A stretch of 64,000 nt of DNA. Origin: Benincasa hispida. Lineage: Eukaryota; Streptophyta; Magnoliopsida; Cucurbitales; Cucurbitaceae. Location: positions 40,362,830-40,426,829 of the forward strand of contig NC_052353.1 of NCBI RefSeq assembly GCF_009727055.1, written 5' to 3'. Of the stretch, positions 12,064 to 24,414 are shown piece after piece (within the stretch, counting starts at the first letter, position 1; each line of letters starts with the position of its first letter). Position numbers and translations under genes: made by a program. The notes under the pieces are model-generated. The model saw only the letters and a program-made list of their open reading frames with translations, had not been told where the DNA came from and ran no database searches.

Positions 12064-13758
12064 TGAAGGAACGATGAAATTTAGCAGCAAAAGCAAGATC
12101 GTCCAAATTTCGATTTTTACACATAATCAAAATTTACAAAACATAATTATGCATTTAAACAAGAAAATTACAGCATGCTTCTCTAGAAGGAATTAGGAAA
12201 GAATTAAAACCTTACCCTTGAAGAGCAACTTCTTCACGTATTCTCTCGATTCGTTCACGAACTCTCCATCTGGAACTTGATCTCCAAAAACTGAAATCTC
12301 ATATGGCCGCCACCACAAGAGACCCTCATGTATTCTCCTTAGGATATGAGAATAAGTAGGAATGATGAGCTCTGCTAAGAATTTGGGAAGAGGGAAAGGA
12401 TTTTGAGAGGGAGAAGAAAAACTATTTTTCTTCTCTGTATGTTCTTTGGGAGTAAATTACAGAGAGAATCCTAGCCTTCAGAGATAAGGGGAAGAAGACT
12501 AAAGAAAACGAACTACCCATAACTCCCTCCTTTATTAAATTAAAACTATTTTAATTTAATTAAAAAATATATAATTATATAATAATCACTTTATTATATA
12601 ATAGATATATATATATTATACCATATGTTATATCAAATATAACACATAACCTATCATTTTTTATATTGTATCAAATATAATATAACCTATGGTTTTTATT
12701 TCTCTTAGCCATTCATGGTGTTTAGTATAAATCACTTTTATAGTAAATTTATTTATATGAATCTCATCCATACAAGTAGTATTTAAATCACATTCAAATA
12801 TTTAATTCCTCTCAAAATAAACATTATAATGTATCAAATACATTATATTAATTATATCATAGTTAATTCACTCAATTAATTTGAACAATTCAAATTAAAC
12901 CAAAATTAATTCTCAATAATCTATGTTGAGCTATAGAGAGACTTTATGGACCTGTAGATCGAAGCTCTGGTACTTAGATAATTAATTAAATTACCCAGCA
13001 TCCATTAACTGTCAGTCATGTACTCTTCTCACTATAGATATACTTCTGTGAATATAACCAATCAACAGTGCGATGATCCTTCACAAATCGCTCGTAAGTA
13101 CAGTTGGGCAAAAATTACCGTTTTACCCCTGGTAGTTACATCTAACATCTTAAGTACCACCGATCCCTCTAATAAATAATAAGTCATAGTCTAATTATGA
13201 CCAAGTTCTTCTCGGGCCAAGAGAGGGTGTGACCACAATGTTCAAACCCCAAAATCAGCCCTTAAGGGAACAATTTATCTATTTACCCCAGCATTAGGAA
13301 AGGAATGAATTTCGTCTTGTGTAGCTATATTCCCAAGTCCTCAATCAAATGAATCCCCAAAATGAAATGCATATTGAGTCAGCAATCTAGCCACTCTCAC
13401 CCATACAAATCAAAGGACAACCTTCATAGGCAGGAATTCACAATCCACTCAGGATTCAGGTCATGTTACCTATGTCATTCTAGTGAAATGTAAGTCTCTA
13501 TTATTATTGACGTTATATAATGAGACTAGTCATTTTGTGGTCCGGTATTTTACAAACTCCTTTATATAGAATATCCCCGCTTGCATGTCTAATACATGAA
13601 TGATCATGATCAAATCATTTATAGCATTTTACAATACTTGTAACATCTACATAGCGGGTTTTATCTATAGATTCATCAGGATAAGGTGGTACCCAACTTT
13701 ATCCATCTACTACAGACCGTTTAGATTATCATTTAAACATTATCCACCCATATGTCTC
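12064..13758 (-). repeat. LTR, minus-oriented, left arm of an inverted LTR pair
   Basis: Same family as the LTR at 2020-3802; the low-coordinate end 'TGAAGG' and the order of internal blocks match. It lacks about the first 180 bp of the LTR: at 13758 it switches abruptly to LTR start sequence in the opposite orientation. Its reverse complement aligns with the plus-oriented LTR at 14831-16603 over almost its whole length, with substitutions throughout (roughly 80-85% by eye in the part I compared). Confidence 0.8.
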
Positions 13759-14830
13759 TATTGGGGTTGATGCCCTAAATCTCGTAAGGTCCTATAGTTT
13801 GTAAACCTTGTATGAATAAACTTGTAAATGATTTAGAATATATGATTTTTATTCACTTTGTCTATGAAATATGTGATATTTTAGTTGCATTAACCACAAA
13901 CCAATAACTAACATCCAAGGTTATCATTGTATCCATAGATTTATCAGGATAAGGTACCCAATCTTATCCATCTACTACAGACCGTTTAGGTTATCATTTA
14001 AACATTATCCACCCGTATGTCTCTGTTGGGGTTGATGCCCTAAATCTCGTAGGGTCCTATAGTTGTAAACCTTGTATGAATAAACTTGTAAATGATTTAG
14101 AATATATAATTTTTATTCACTTTGTCTATGAAATATGTGATATTTTAGTTGCATTAACCACAAACTAATAAATTAACATCTAAGGTTATCATTGTATCCA
14201 TAGATTCATCAGGATAAGGTACCCACCTTAATCACATCTACTACAGACCGTTTAGGTTATTCATTTAAACATTATCCACCCGTATGTTCTCTGTCGAGGT
14301 TGATGCCCTAAATCTCGTAAGTTCTATAGTTTGTAAACCTTGTATGAACATACTTGTAAATGATTTATAATATATGATATTTTATTCACTTTGTCTATGA
14401 AAATATTGTGATATTGTAGTTGTATTAACCACAAACCAATAAACTAACATCCAAGATTATTGTTGTATCTATAGATTTATTAGGATAAGGTACCCAACCT
14501 TATCCATTCTACTACAGACCGTTTAGGTTATCATTTAAACATTATCCACCCGTATGTCTCTGTCGAGGTTGATGCCCTAAAATCTCGTAAGTTCTATAGT
14601 TGTAAACCTTGTATGGAACATACTTGTAAGTGATTTATAATATATGATAATTTTATTCACTTTGTCTATGAAATATGTTGATATTGTAGTTGTATTAACC
14701 ACAAACCAATAAACTAACATCCAAGATTATTGTTGTATCTATAGATTTATTAGGATAAGGTACCCAACCTTATCCATCCACTACAGACCGTTTAGGTTAT
14801 CATTTAAACTAATCTACCTGTATATCTCTA
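13759..14830. repeat. Four ~268-bp tandem units at the apex of the inverted LTR pair
   Basis: Units start at 13759, 14024, 14292 and 14561 (spacing 265, 268, 269, 270); a fifth start at 14831 runs on into the plus-oriented LTR. Each unit is ~175 bp of LTR 5' end in plus orientation (from TGTTGGGGTTGATGCCC to 'ggttatcattgta') followed by ~90 bp of LTR in minus orientation ('aggataaggtaccc...' to 'ccgtatgtctc'). So each unit is the apex of the inverted repeat plus a short piece of arm. Units 3 and 4 share private changes (TGTCGAGG start), pointing to stepwise amplification. Confidence 0.85.
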
Positions 14831-16603
14831 TGTTGGGGTTGATGCCCTAATCTCGTAGGTTTTTTATAGTTTGTAAACCTTATATGAACAAACTTGTAAG
14901 TGATTTATAATATATGATATTTTATTCACTTTGTCTATGAAATATGTGATATTTTAGTTGCATTAACCACACACCAATAAACTAACATCCATGGTTATCG
15001 TTATAACTTAAACATTATGTGGAGACATACAGGTGGATCATGTTTAGGTGATAACCTAAATGATCTGTAGTATTTGAGTAAGGCTGGATATCTTATCTTG
15101 GTGACACTACGAATATGGCCCGCTTTGTAGGTGTTACAATTGTTGTAAAGTGCTACAAATTATCTGATTCTGATCATTCATATATTAGACATGCAAGCGG
15201 GGATATTCTATACAAAGAAGTTTGTATAAGACCGAACCACAAAATATTTAATCTCATTATATAACACCATTCATAATAAAGACTTTCATTTCACTAGAAT
15301 GACCATAGGTAACATGACCTTAATCCTGAATGAGTTGTGAACTTCTCCCTATGAGGGCGGTCTTTTGATTTGTATGGGTGAGAATGGCCAGATCACCGAC
15401 TCAACAAGCCTACTATTTTCGGGATTCGTCCGATTGGGGAGCTGAGAACTCAGTTACACAATATGGAATTCACTCCTTCCCCAAAGCAAGGGTAAGTAGA
15501 TAAATTGCTCCCTTAAGGGCTGATTCCGGGTCTTGAATAATGTGGCGCCACACCCTCTCTTGGCTTGAGAGGGGTTTAGTCATAATAGGACTATGATCTA
15601 TTGTTCATTAGAGGGATCAGTGGTACTTAAGAAGTTAGATGTAACTACAGGGGGAAACGATAATTTGGCCCAGCTGTAATTACGAGCAATTTGTGAATGG
15701 TCATCGTATTATTGATTGGTTATATCCAATGGACATAGAAATATATCTATAGTGTGAAGAGTGCAGCTATCAGTCTTTAGTGGAGTGTCCGATAGTTAAC
15801 GGATGATGAATAATATAATTAAAGAGTTTAATTAATTATTCACGTACCGTTGGAGCTTCAAGCTACAGGTCCATAAGATCCCCTTGGTAGCTCAAAAGGA
15901 TTTAGTTGAGAATCAGTTTTTGGGTTAATTTGAATTGTTCAAATTAATAAAAGGGAATTTAATTATATATGATATAATTAAAGTGATTCGATTATATATT
16001 ATATAATTGACATAATATATTTGATACATTATAGTTTAATTGGAAGAATAAATATTTGAATGTGATTCAAATATATCTTTTATGAATGAGATTCATAGTT
16101 GTTAAATTTAATATAAGTATGATTTACATTAAGTGCCATAAAATAGAGAAAAAGAACTATAATTTATATTGTATATGATGCAATATTAAAACTATAGGTT
16201 ATAAATATAATATGATTGATAAGTTGGTTATCATATTTATTTATATTATTTATAATCTCTCCTTACTAAAATAGTCAGAACCCACAACTCCTGGGATATC
16301 ACCCCGAGCATACCAAAGGTTTTAAGTGGTGGTGTCTTCCTTTTTGGTTCGTGAGATTCTTGAAAAAAGTCTTCAAGTTTGTTGTTGTGTTCGATTTTGT
16401 TGATAGTTCGATAGGGCCTTTACGAAAAGAAGTGTTCTTCAAGAGTATAATCTCTTGAATCCTATTTCTTGTTTAAAAAACATGTTGTAATTTTAATTAG
16501 AATGCATAAACTGTATGCTTACTGTAATTTTGTGTTTTCAATTTAAATGGAATTTGAACGATCCGCTTCCGCTCATGGATCTCTTTATAAACGAGTTCCT
16601 TCG
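14831..16603 (+). repeat. LTR, plus-oriented, right arm of the inverted pair
   Basis: Begins TGTTGGGGTTGATGCCC and ends 'ccttcg' (expected CCTTCA). From about 15020 onward it is the inverted counterpart of 12064-13758. No primer-binding site or polypurine tract flanks it in the expected place, and flanking bases (GAATT left of 12064, GTCTC right of 16603) show no target duplication. Confidence 0.8.
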
Positions 16604-16644
16604 GTCTCTACATACATATTTATACATAAAAATAACCTAAGATC

Positions 16645-16869
16645 TTAGTTTATTGGATTAAGTGTATGCTCATGTTTCTTGACCAAGACTTTAGAAAAAC
16701 TTGCCAAGATGTAGGCTTGAGCCTTCTCATTTGCCCTTGTCCATCGCTCGTATGCCTCTCGAACATTTCGAGCGGCATTAGAAGCTGGAATAGGAGGACA
16801 AGCCTCCATGAGAGCGAACATGAGATCCTCGATGATCAGGATCGTCGTGATCATGCGTTTTCATGTTGC
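16645..16869 (-). pseudogene. Copia gag N-terminal fragment
   Basis: Minus-strand frame 16854-16645 reads CPPIPASNAARNVREAYERW and then TRANEKAQAYILASFSKVL, homologous by eye to the gag at 20719-20228 (CPQVPTPDATRN... WTKANEKARVYILAN). Only ~70 residues remain. It lies between an opposite-strand LTR and the LTR stub at 16870-17049, so it is a second, rearranged gag copy, not the gag of the pol remnant at 17316-20719. Confidence 0.7.
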
Positions 16870-17049
16870 GAAATTATCACCAGTAAGTTTTTCGGTGCTT
16901 AATAATGCCAACGTGGTTGTTGCCATATTGGAAACGTTGTTGAAAATACGAACAAAAATTTTATTAGTTATTTTATTAATAAAAATTTGTTTATATAATG
17001 TTTACAAACTACGAGAATACTAGAGAGATTTAGGACACCAATCCCAACA
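16870..17049 (-). repeat. Truncated 3' LTR stub of the copia element
   Basis: On the minus strand it begins TGTTGGGATTGGTGTCCTAA immediately after a polypurine-type tract, which marks the 5' end of a 3' LTR. Its start matches the 2020-3802/14831-16603 LTR family, but similarity fades after 100-150 bp, where the gag fragment begins. Confidence 0.65.
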
Positions 17050-17061
17050 ATCTCCCACTTG
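17050..17061 (-). other. Polypurine tract of the copia element
   Basis: The minus strand reads CAAGTGGGAGAT directly before the LTR start TGTTGGG, the usual priming site for plus-strand DNA synthesis. The same 'tctcccacttgtccta' stretch recurs at about 17137, so the tract is duplicated ~85 bp apart. Confidence 0.65.
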
Positions 17062-17315
17062 TCCTAAAGCTTAGGGATTATGATGTACAATACAAATAAA
17101 GTACAAAATACAATAAACTAGAGCATACCCAGTAACATCTCCCACTTGTCCTAGACAAAATGTTGCATGTCCTGTAGACCTAGACTTTCTAGATTACCCT
17201 CGAACACTTCAGCCATGAGAGCCTTTATAAACGGATCAACAACATTGTGCTCCGAAGCAATCTTCATGACAATCACGTCACCTCGATGCACAATCTCTCG
17301 AATCAAGTGATATTT

Positions 17316-20300
17316 TCACCCTATGTGTTTGCCTCTTCTATGACTCTTAGGTTCCTTATGATTTGCCACAGGACCACTATTATCACAATAAAGTTTGATG
17401 GGCAAAGATATATTTGGAATAACTTCCAAATCAGTAAGGAACTTCTTAAGCCAAACAGCCTCTTTAGCAGCTTCACAAGCAGCTACATATTTGGCTTCCA
17501 TAATGGAGTCTACAATGCATCCTTACTTGATGCTTTGTCAAACTGTAGCTTCTCCATTCAGAGTAAGCATTGACCCTGATGTGGATTTTCGAGAATCCCA
17601 ATCAATCTGAAAGTCAAAATTTGTGTATCCTATAAGGATCAAATCCTTATCTCCATACACAAGCATATAATCCCTCATTCTCCGAAGGTACTATAGGATT
17701 GTTTTGACCTCTATCCAGTGATCTAATCCTGGATTGGATTGATATCGATTGACTATCCCTACTACATAGCAAATGTCAGGTCTGATATATAACATTGCAT
17801 ACATAAGGCTACCAACAACCGATGCATAGGGAATTCGTCTTAAAGAGTCTTAGAAAACTACTCCTTAGACAATACAATTCCATGCCTAAAAGGTAATGAA
17901 CCCCTTTTTGGAATTGTGTATCGAATATCTGACAAGCATCTTGTCAATATACGATGCCTGAGACAAGTCCAACCTTTTGTTCTTACGATCCCTAATGATC
18001 GGATCCCTAGAACAAACTGCGTCTCTCCCAAATCTTTCATTTGGAATTGGTGGCTAACCATTTCTTTACATCAATCAGAAAACCTATATTATTCCCAATG
18101 ACTAAGATATCATCCACGTGTAGCACGAGAAAAGTTGTTGAGTTATTGATGATTTTCTTGTAAACACAAGGCTCGTCAACATTCTGATCAAAGTCATAAG
18201 ATTTGATCCCAGTATCAAATCTTATATTCCAAGATTGAAATGCTTGTTTCAGTCCATAAATGAATCAATTAAGCTTGCAAACCTTTTGCTTTTTATTTTG
18301 TTCAATGAATACTTCTGGTTGATTCATGTAGATGGTCTCTTCAAGATTACCATTCAAAAAGGTAGTCTTAACGTCTATTTTCCATATTTTATAATCATAA
18401 TATATGGCTATAGACAAGAGAATTCTAATAGACTTTAACATGACAACAGGTGAGAAAGTTTGTTTATAGTTCACTCCCTCAAATAGGGTATAACCATTTT
18501 CCACAAGTCTAGCTTTAAAGGTCTGTACCTTTCCATCTACACCTCTTTTTTCTCTTGTAGATCCATTTACAACCTATAGGTTTTACCCCATCAGGATGAT
18601 CTACAAGCTCCCAGACAGAATTAAAGTACATAGACTCCATTTTTTTATTCATGGCTTTAATCCATTCATCCTTGTCAACATCTTCCACTGTTTGTTTATA
18701 AGACAATGGATCCTCAACACCATCATCGACTATGATGTCTTGGGCTTCTGTTAAACCCATGTAGCTTACAGGTGGGTTCATAACCCTCCCACTACGTCAA
18801 GGCAATCTCAACTCTTGAGATGAATGTGTATGACTAGACAAACCCACATCAACAACTTTTATTGATGTATCAGCCCCTTCAACAACCCTTGTTGAAGTAT
18901 CAATAGATTCATTAGAAATTTCACTTAAAATAATTTTGCTTCGTGGCTTATGATCCCTCTTGTGGTCTTCTTCCAAGAAGGTAGTGTTTGTTGACACAAA
19001 CACTCTATTCTCATTTGGATAAAAAAAGTACCCACCTTTCATTTAATTTGGGTAGCCTACAAATAGGCATACTTTTGAACGAGGTTCCAACTTTTTGGGG
19101 TTTACCATTAGCACATGGGTTGGACATCCCCAAATTCTGAAGGTGTTTTAGAAACACTCTTGGAGGGAACTTTTTTCAAAATATAAACAATAGTCTCTAC
19201 TGCATATCCCCAAAACGAGTCAGGAAGTTTAGCATAGCTCATCATAGACCAAACCATGTTCAACAGAGTTCTGTTTCTCCTTTCCGATACACTATTCTGT
19301 TAGGGTGTGCTGGGGGCTGAGAGTTGAGACATAATTCCATGTTCTATCACATAGTTTTGGAATCTTAAGTTCATATACTCTCCACCACGATCACATCATA
19401 GAGTTTTTATCTTTTTATCTAACAAGTTTTCAACTTTAGTCTTATACTTCTTGAACTTTTCAAGTGCTTCAGACTTATGTTGCATTAGGTATAGATCCGC
19501 ATATCTAGAATAATCATCTATGAGAAAGATGAAATATTCATATCGTCCTCTTGCTTTTACATTCATCGGACCACAGAGGTTTAAATGTATAAGCTCCAAG
19601 GTTTCTTTGGCTCTATAACCTTTTCCAGTATAAGGTCGTTTTGTTATTTTTGCCTTCAAGGCATGACTCACATACAGGTAAAGAGTTTTTTTATAAACCA
19701 TTTAGAAGACCACTTTTCACCAATCTCTTAATCCTATTGAGATTGATGTGACCTAACCTTAGATGTCAAAGATGGGCATTTTCTTTAGGAGAAACTCTCG
19801 GTCTTTTAATAGTTGTTGCCATTTTGAATATTTCAATATTTAGCACGGCTTTTGTAACTAACGACCTTAGTACATATAAGTTACTTTCCATTGAACCAAT
19901 GCCTAGTTCCATTCCATTTTTAAAAAATAAACACTTTATTTTCATAAAAAGATAGGGAATACTTTTGTTGAATCAGAAAAGAAATAGAAATTAATTTCAT
20001 CTTGATATGAGGAACTACATATATATCATCTAATAACATATATCGTTTCCTGTTCGAAAATAACTTAAGTCTGCCTACAGCAACAGCTAAAACGACCTCA
20101 CCAGTACCGACTCTGAGAGTCATCTCTTTAGCTACTGATTATCTCCAAGAATTAAATCCCTGATAGGAAGAGCATATGTGATTAGTAGCTCATAAATCAA
20201 CTATCCAGGCGGAATCATCATTCTCTACTAGGCACGTCTCCAAGACAAATAAATCAGATTTATTTTCTTCAGAGTTCTTCTTTTCTGGAGAGTAGTAGGA

Positions 20301-20719
20301 TCAACTCCATAACTCATATTATAAACTCCAAGTTTCATCTTAGAGGACAATCCTCGTTGATTAACTTCACTAGATTTAGCAACATTTGCTTTTTCTATTT
20401 GTCCTTTGACATTCAATCTGGATTGGAGTTTATCTAAGGAGCTGACATTATTGGTTTCGTCATCATCAACCCCACATTGCTTAAATTGTGAGAACTCTTG
20501 TTCAAACAAATTTTGCATTGATTGTATGATCTGATGTGCAGTGACCAAGCTTTTAAAACTTTTGGCCAAGGCATCACGTATGTTTGCCAAAATGTAAACT
20601 CGAGCCTTTTCATTAGCCTTTGTCCACATCTTGTATACATCAAGAATATTTCGTGTTGCATCAGGGGTTGGGACTTGAGGACAATCCTCAGTCAAGATGT
20701 TGTTAAGTTTGTTAATCAC
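17316..20719 (-). pseudogene. Broken Ty1/copia gag-pol polyprotein
   Basis: Reading the minus strand from high to low coordinates: gag 20719-20228 (CPQVPTPDATRN..., missing its true N-terminus and zinc knuckle); protease-adjacent segment 20123-19920 (MTLRVGTGEVV... LLDDIYVVPHIKMKLISIS); integrase core piece 19701-19396 (LIHLNLCGPMNVKARGRY, then FLIDDYSRY); RT 18781-18265 (W..AMNKKMESMY, GCKWIYKRK, YKQTFSPVV, KIDVKTTFLNGNLEE); RT C-terminal piece 18061-17858 (QFQMKDLGETQFVLGI); RNase H 17501-17316 (MEAKYVAACEAAKEAVWLKK, KLYCDNSG). Several frameshifts and stops separate these blocks, so it cannot make a polyprotein. Order GAG-PR-INT-RT-RH defines Ty1/copia. Confidence 0.88.
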
Positions 20720-20979
20720 AAAAACATTTTAATTGAATTTTTCCACATCGAATAATTAAAATCGATCAAATAAGTAGAGGCAACTAACGGAAAAATACAA
20801 TTTGAAATTTTTGTTGAAAAGAAACAAATTGATCTACATTAGATTTTAGCATAACTCTAAAACATCCAATCAATTTTAGCAAAAACTAATTGAATCCCAT
20901 ATAACATCTAATTTTACAATGATGCTTCATTGATTTAGGACAGAAGCCACCAAAGGGTAGTCAGTTTCCTTTTCACTGA

Positions 20980-22030
20980 ACTGAGACACTCTCAACCAAT
21001 TATTACACCAGAATAACTCTTGTTCCTATAACAATCGGTCATCATTAATTTGATCAAGAAATCATTAAGTAGCTTAACAATTTCTCATAAGTGTGACCCT
21101 TCATTTTAGACCCTAGAGTTCCGCCCCAATGAGCCAACCGAAGGAAAAAACCGATTGGCGAAAAAACTATAGCGATCCTACCCATTTTTGGAGTTTGCCT
21201 TGATATTGGCCTAATGCACAAAGTATCCGAAGGGAGACGCTCTGAAGGCACCTCGAGGTCGTGCAATAAGATCTCACAATGCAAACCAATGAAGGAGACC
21301 GTAGGACAAGTTGACACACATCCCTCTCCCACTTACTATAAATACTCTCTCCATTCACCTTGATATTGACCCATGCAAACACCATATGAAGAGGGACGCT
21401 CCTAAAGCACCTCAAGCCAAGCATGAGTCTCACGATGTGAACATTAAAAGAGAAACGAAGTGGAAAAATTGACATCATATACATCTTTTTTTTTTCCACT
21501 ATGTATTTTAATAATCTAAGGTTTATTTAACTTAGAAAAAATAAGGCTAATTATTTTTACTAAGTGATTTTTTAAGTTTGGTCAAAAGTAACACTGACTT
21601 TGGATAGTTAAATAATTTTGATTAATGTTCTTTAAACACTTTAACAAACTTTAATCAACAATTGCATGCTTATAGTAAATCTATCTAATTCACCTTTTCA
21701 GGTCAGTTTCCATGTAGGAGTGTTCCATTTCCGTCAACTTAAATACCCCAGCCTAGACAGAACTAGCCTTGGACAAAAGGTTCCTTATAGATACGTTTTC
21801 TACAAACTTAATCTTTTATTAAAACCAATTTAATCCTACTAAACTGATTAAAAAGATTAAATTAATTTCTAATCTCATTAGAAATTTGTGATCTTAGGTC
21901 TATGTGAATCATATTTTAAAACTATTTAAAAAAAATGATTTTACCTAAGTTTGCATGCAATTCTTAATTATTGATTTTAATTTCTAATTTCATTTTTAAT
22001 TATAACTCTTATAAAAAAAATGAAACAAAT
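20980..22030 (-). repeat. Retroelement leader copy, related to 1-1010
   Basis: Collinear with 1-1010 on the same strand, with many substitutions and small indels. It lies between an LTR relative (22060-23210) and the gag at 20719, so it is the 5' leader of the copia element at 17316-20719. This links the left-edge element to the same family. Confidence 0.65.
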
Positions 22031-22059
22031 TAAAACAGTTTATTGTGATAGAGTTAGGT

Positions 22060-23210
22060 AACATGCAACTGAAGAAAACATGATCATTAAGCATTCTAAT
22101 TCATTAATTTTAACTTTAAATTCAGCATGCTCATAAAATATAAAGTGGGTTTCAAACATACCTTTGAAGATCTTCTTCTTTAAGTTTGATTCAGCTACAA
22201 TCTCCTTCATTTCTATTCATGAACCACCATAAGGCCTTTCTTACTATCTTCTAGATGCTTTAGATTGAGTTATGAGACTCAAAATAAGCTTGAATTGAGG
22301 GAAACAACGGAGATGGTCATTGGTTTTTCACTATTGAAGACCCTTCTTCAACATTTAGATTTCTCAGCCCAATCGCGAGTTTTTTGCATGTTTGTTTTCA
22401 TCGAAATGAATTATGTTCTTGTATAGGATAATCATGCAATCATATTGCCTCTATACAAGTCAGCACCTACTAACAATTTGAGATGGATTTGGAAGTGTAA
22501 ACATGACTAAGGAACTTGCTTCTTTAGTGGGGAAATCCCACATTTAGGATTTTCCTATTTCTCATTTTCTTTTTAAATTTGAAATTCAATTTCAAAAATA
22601 AAAAAACTTGATTTCAGTTTTTAATTCATAATTAAAATTGAAATTCTTTATTAATTTAACAACATTAATTCAAAATTATTTTTTAATAAAATTAATAATT
22701 CATAATTAATTAAATAATTCAATTAATTTTAATTAATTTAATATCAAATATTAAATTAACTTTAATTACTTTAATATAAAAATATTAAATTAATTTAATA
22801 CCAGTTCCACCACCATGAATCCCTATTCATGAATTTAATATTTAGATCATATTTAAATATTAATTGATTCTCCAATTCCATTTAATTCCAAATTAAACGT
22901 GTAATTATATCACATATAATTACTAATTCCCTTAAATAGTAAACAACGTTATGAAGAAATAGTGACTTATTTCATGATCCGATTTTGTGCAAACTCATTG
23001 CACAGGATGCCCCTACTTCTCATGTCATCACATGTACGAATTAGGATCACTTCGTCTGTAGCACTTTACAACTCCTTGTAACAACTACAAAGCGGGCCGC
23101 ATCCAATAGTGTTACCAGAATAAGGTACCCAACCTTATTCATATATTATAGATCATTTGACTATTTACTCGAATCTGATCCACTCTTATGTCTCCACATA
23201 AAGTTCAAGT
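22060..23210 (-). repeat. Degraded LTR (putative 5' LTR of the copia element)
   Basis: Related to 52416-53885: shared blocks include 'gactcaaaataag', 'aggatcacttcgt', 'acaactacaaagc', 'ggccgcatccaatagtgtta' and 'tgtctccacataaagttca'. The part equivalent to the LTR 5' start is missing; the sequence switches to a MULE-like fragment at about 23211. Exact ends are not determinable by eye. Confidence 0.55.
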
Positions 23211-23390
23211 CGTTGGTGTATTTGATGTGTATATCAAACATATCCAGATCGATATTCAGTCGTTGGTGCATCATAATCACTAATTCACTGACAATTATAT
23301 TATCTCTGACTTTCAGACCTTTCATATGACATCCAACATAATTCCTTCTGGACTCATCCCAATCCCCACAAATCGTACAAAGATGCAAAG
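23211..23390 (-). pseudogene. MULE (Mutator-like) transposase N-terminal fragment
   Basis: The minus strand reads CTICGDWDESRRNYVGCHMK then GLKVRDNIIVSELVIMMHQR and LNIDLDMFDIHIKYT, the pattern of the N-terminal region of plant MuDR-type transposases ('GxWDExxxYxGxxxKGIxV'). Only about 60 residues remain, with no transposase core or zinc finger; the downstream residues of the frame come from the adjoining LTR. It is a remnant. Confidence 0.5.
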
Positions 23391-23445
23391 TAGCGTCATT
23401 AATCTACAATGGGATAAGTAAATCTTAAACAAATATTGTAATTTA

Positions 23446-23862
23446 TGACCGACCGTTTATGTATATACACACAATAGTGTATTAAGTTATAAACGATCAT
23501 ATACTAAGTTATAAACGATCATGTAGTAATTTATAAAAGACCGTACAATATTTATAAACGATCGTGCAATACTATATAAACGATCATTCATAAATTTATA
23601 TACGATCACATATACAATACTAAGTATACAATCATTTATAAATTAGTACACGATCATTTACAAATTACTACACGGTCGTTTATAAATTACTACATGTCGT
23701 TTATAAATTACTACACGATTGTTTATAAATGACTACATGATCGTTTATAAATTATTACACAGTTGTTTATAACTTAGTATACGATCGTCTAGTAATGCTA
23801 AACGATACTTGTATTGTAATGAACGATTGTGTATATATTACTATACGATCGTTCATTTAATG
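23446..23862. repeat. Minisatellite with ACGATCGT core that switches orientation
   Basis: About 18 degenerate ~20-25 bp units built on CGATCGTTTATAAATTACTA. Up to about 23600 the units read 'ttataaacgatc'; from about 23640 they read 'gatcgtttataaatta', the reverse complement. The array is thus an inverted pair of tandem arrays able to fold on itself. It ends about 550 bp upstream of the REV1 start codon. Confidence 0.75.
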
Positions 23863-24309
23863 CTAAAAGCCATCTGGGACAATAAATATTGTAGAATATC
23901 ACTTACATTGTCTCTGTTTCTGAATCTGACGATGAAAGCGATCAACGCAAATTTTGGACTGAAACTCTGAGAGAGTTGAGAGAACAATGGGAGAATTGCG
24001 GGGGGAGTTCAAATACTAAGAATGACCTTCTATTCTGTTAATACCAATATTATTAAATGCTATTGGTAGAATATTAGTTGAGAATAAATGCTTTGGTGGA
24101 ATGTTGGTGTTATATTGAATACACATTGAATGGTTGAAGGAAGAAGATGGAAGACTTTGGTCCGAAGGATTTTTAAAATTGGAGGTAATTTTTGAATTTC
24201 GTATGACAAAAGGTTAATGGTAGAAAAGTTTTTGGTTTTTGGGTATTTTGTGAAATTTTCTGAATAAAAAAGTCACTTTTCCAATTATATCTATTGCTTT
24301 TCCACGCGT

Positions 24310-24327
24310 TATAAAATATAAATATAT
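24310..24327 (+). promoter_or_regulatory. Candidate TATA region of REV1
   Basis: An AT run containing TATAAAATATAAATATAT about 90-105 bp upstream of the chosen REV1 start at 24415. If used, transcription would begin near 24340-24360, at or just before the alternative in-frame ATG at 24355. Composition only; AT-rich plant DNA gives many chance matches. Confidence 0.35.
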
Positions 24328-24414
24328 CGACATTCATTTGCCGCCTCATTTTAAATGCTACATAGCCTTAACATTACACTTCCTTCCTCGACAATCTTCT
24401 CTTCTACAGGAAAG

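Noticed and set aside
20522..20755. Plus-strand frame opposite copia gag
   Set aside because: Antisense shadow of the gag coding remnant.
23446..23862. CRISPR-like array of short repeats
   Set aside because: Repeats are degenerate, adjoin without unique spacers, switch orientation, and the DNA is plant nuclear; it is a minisatellite.
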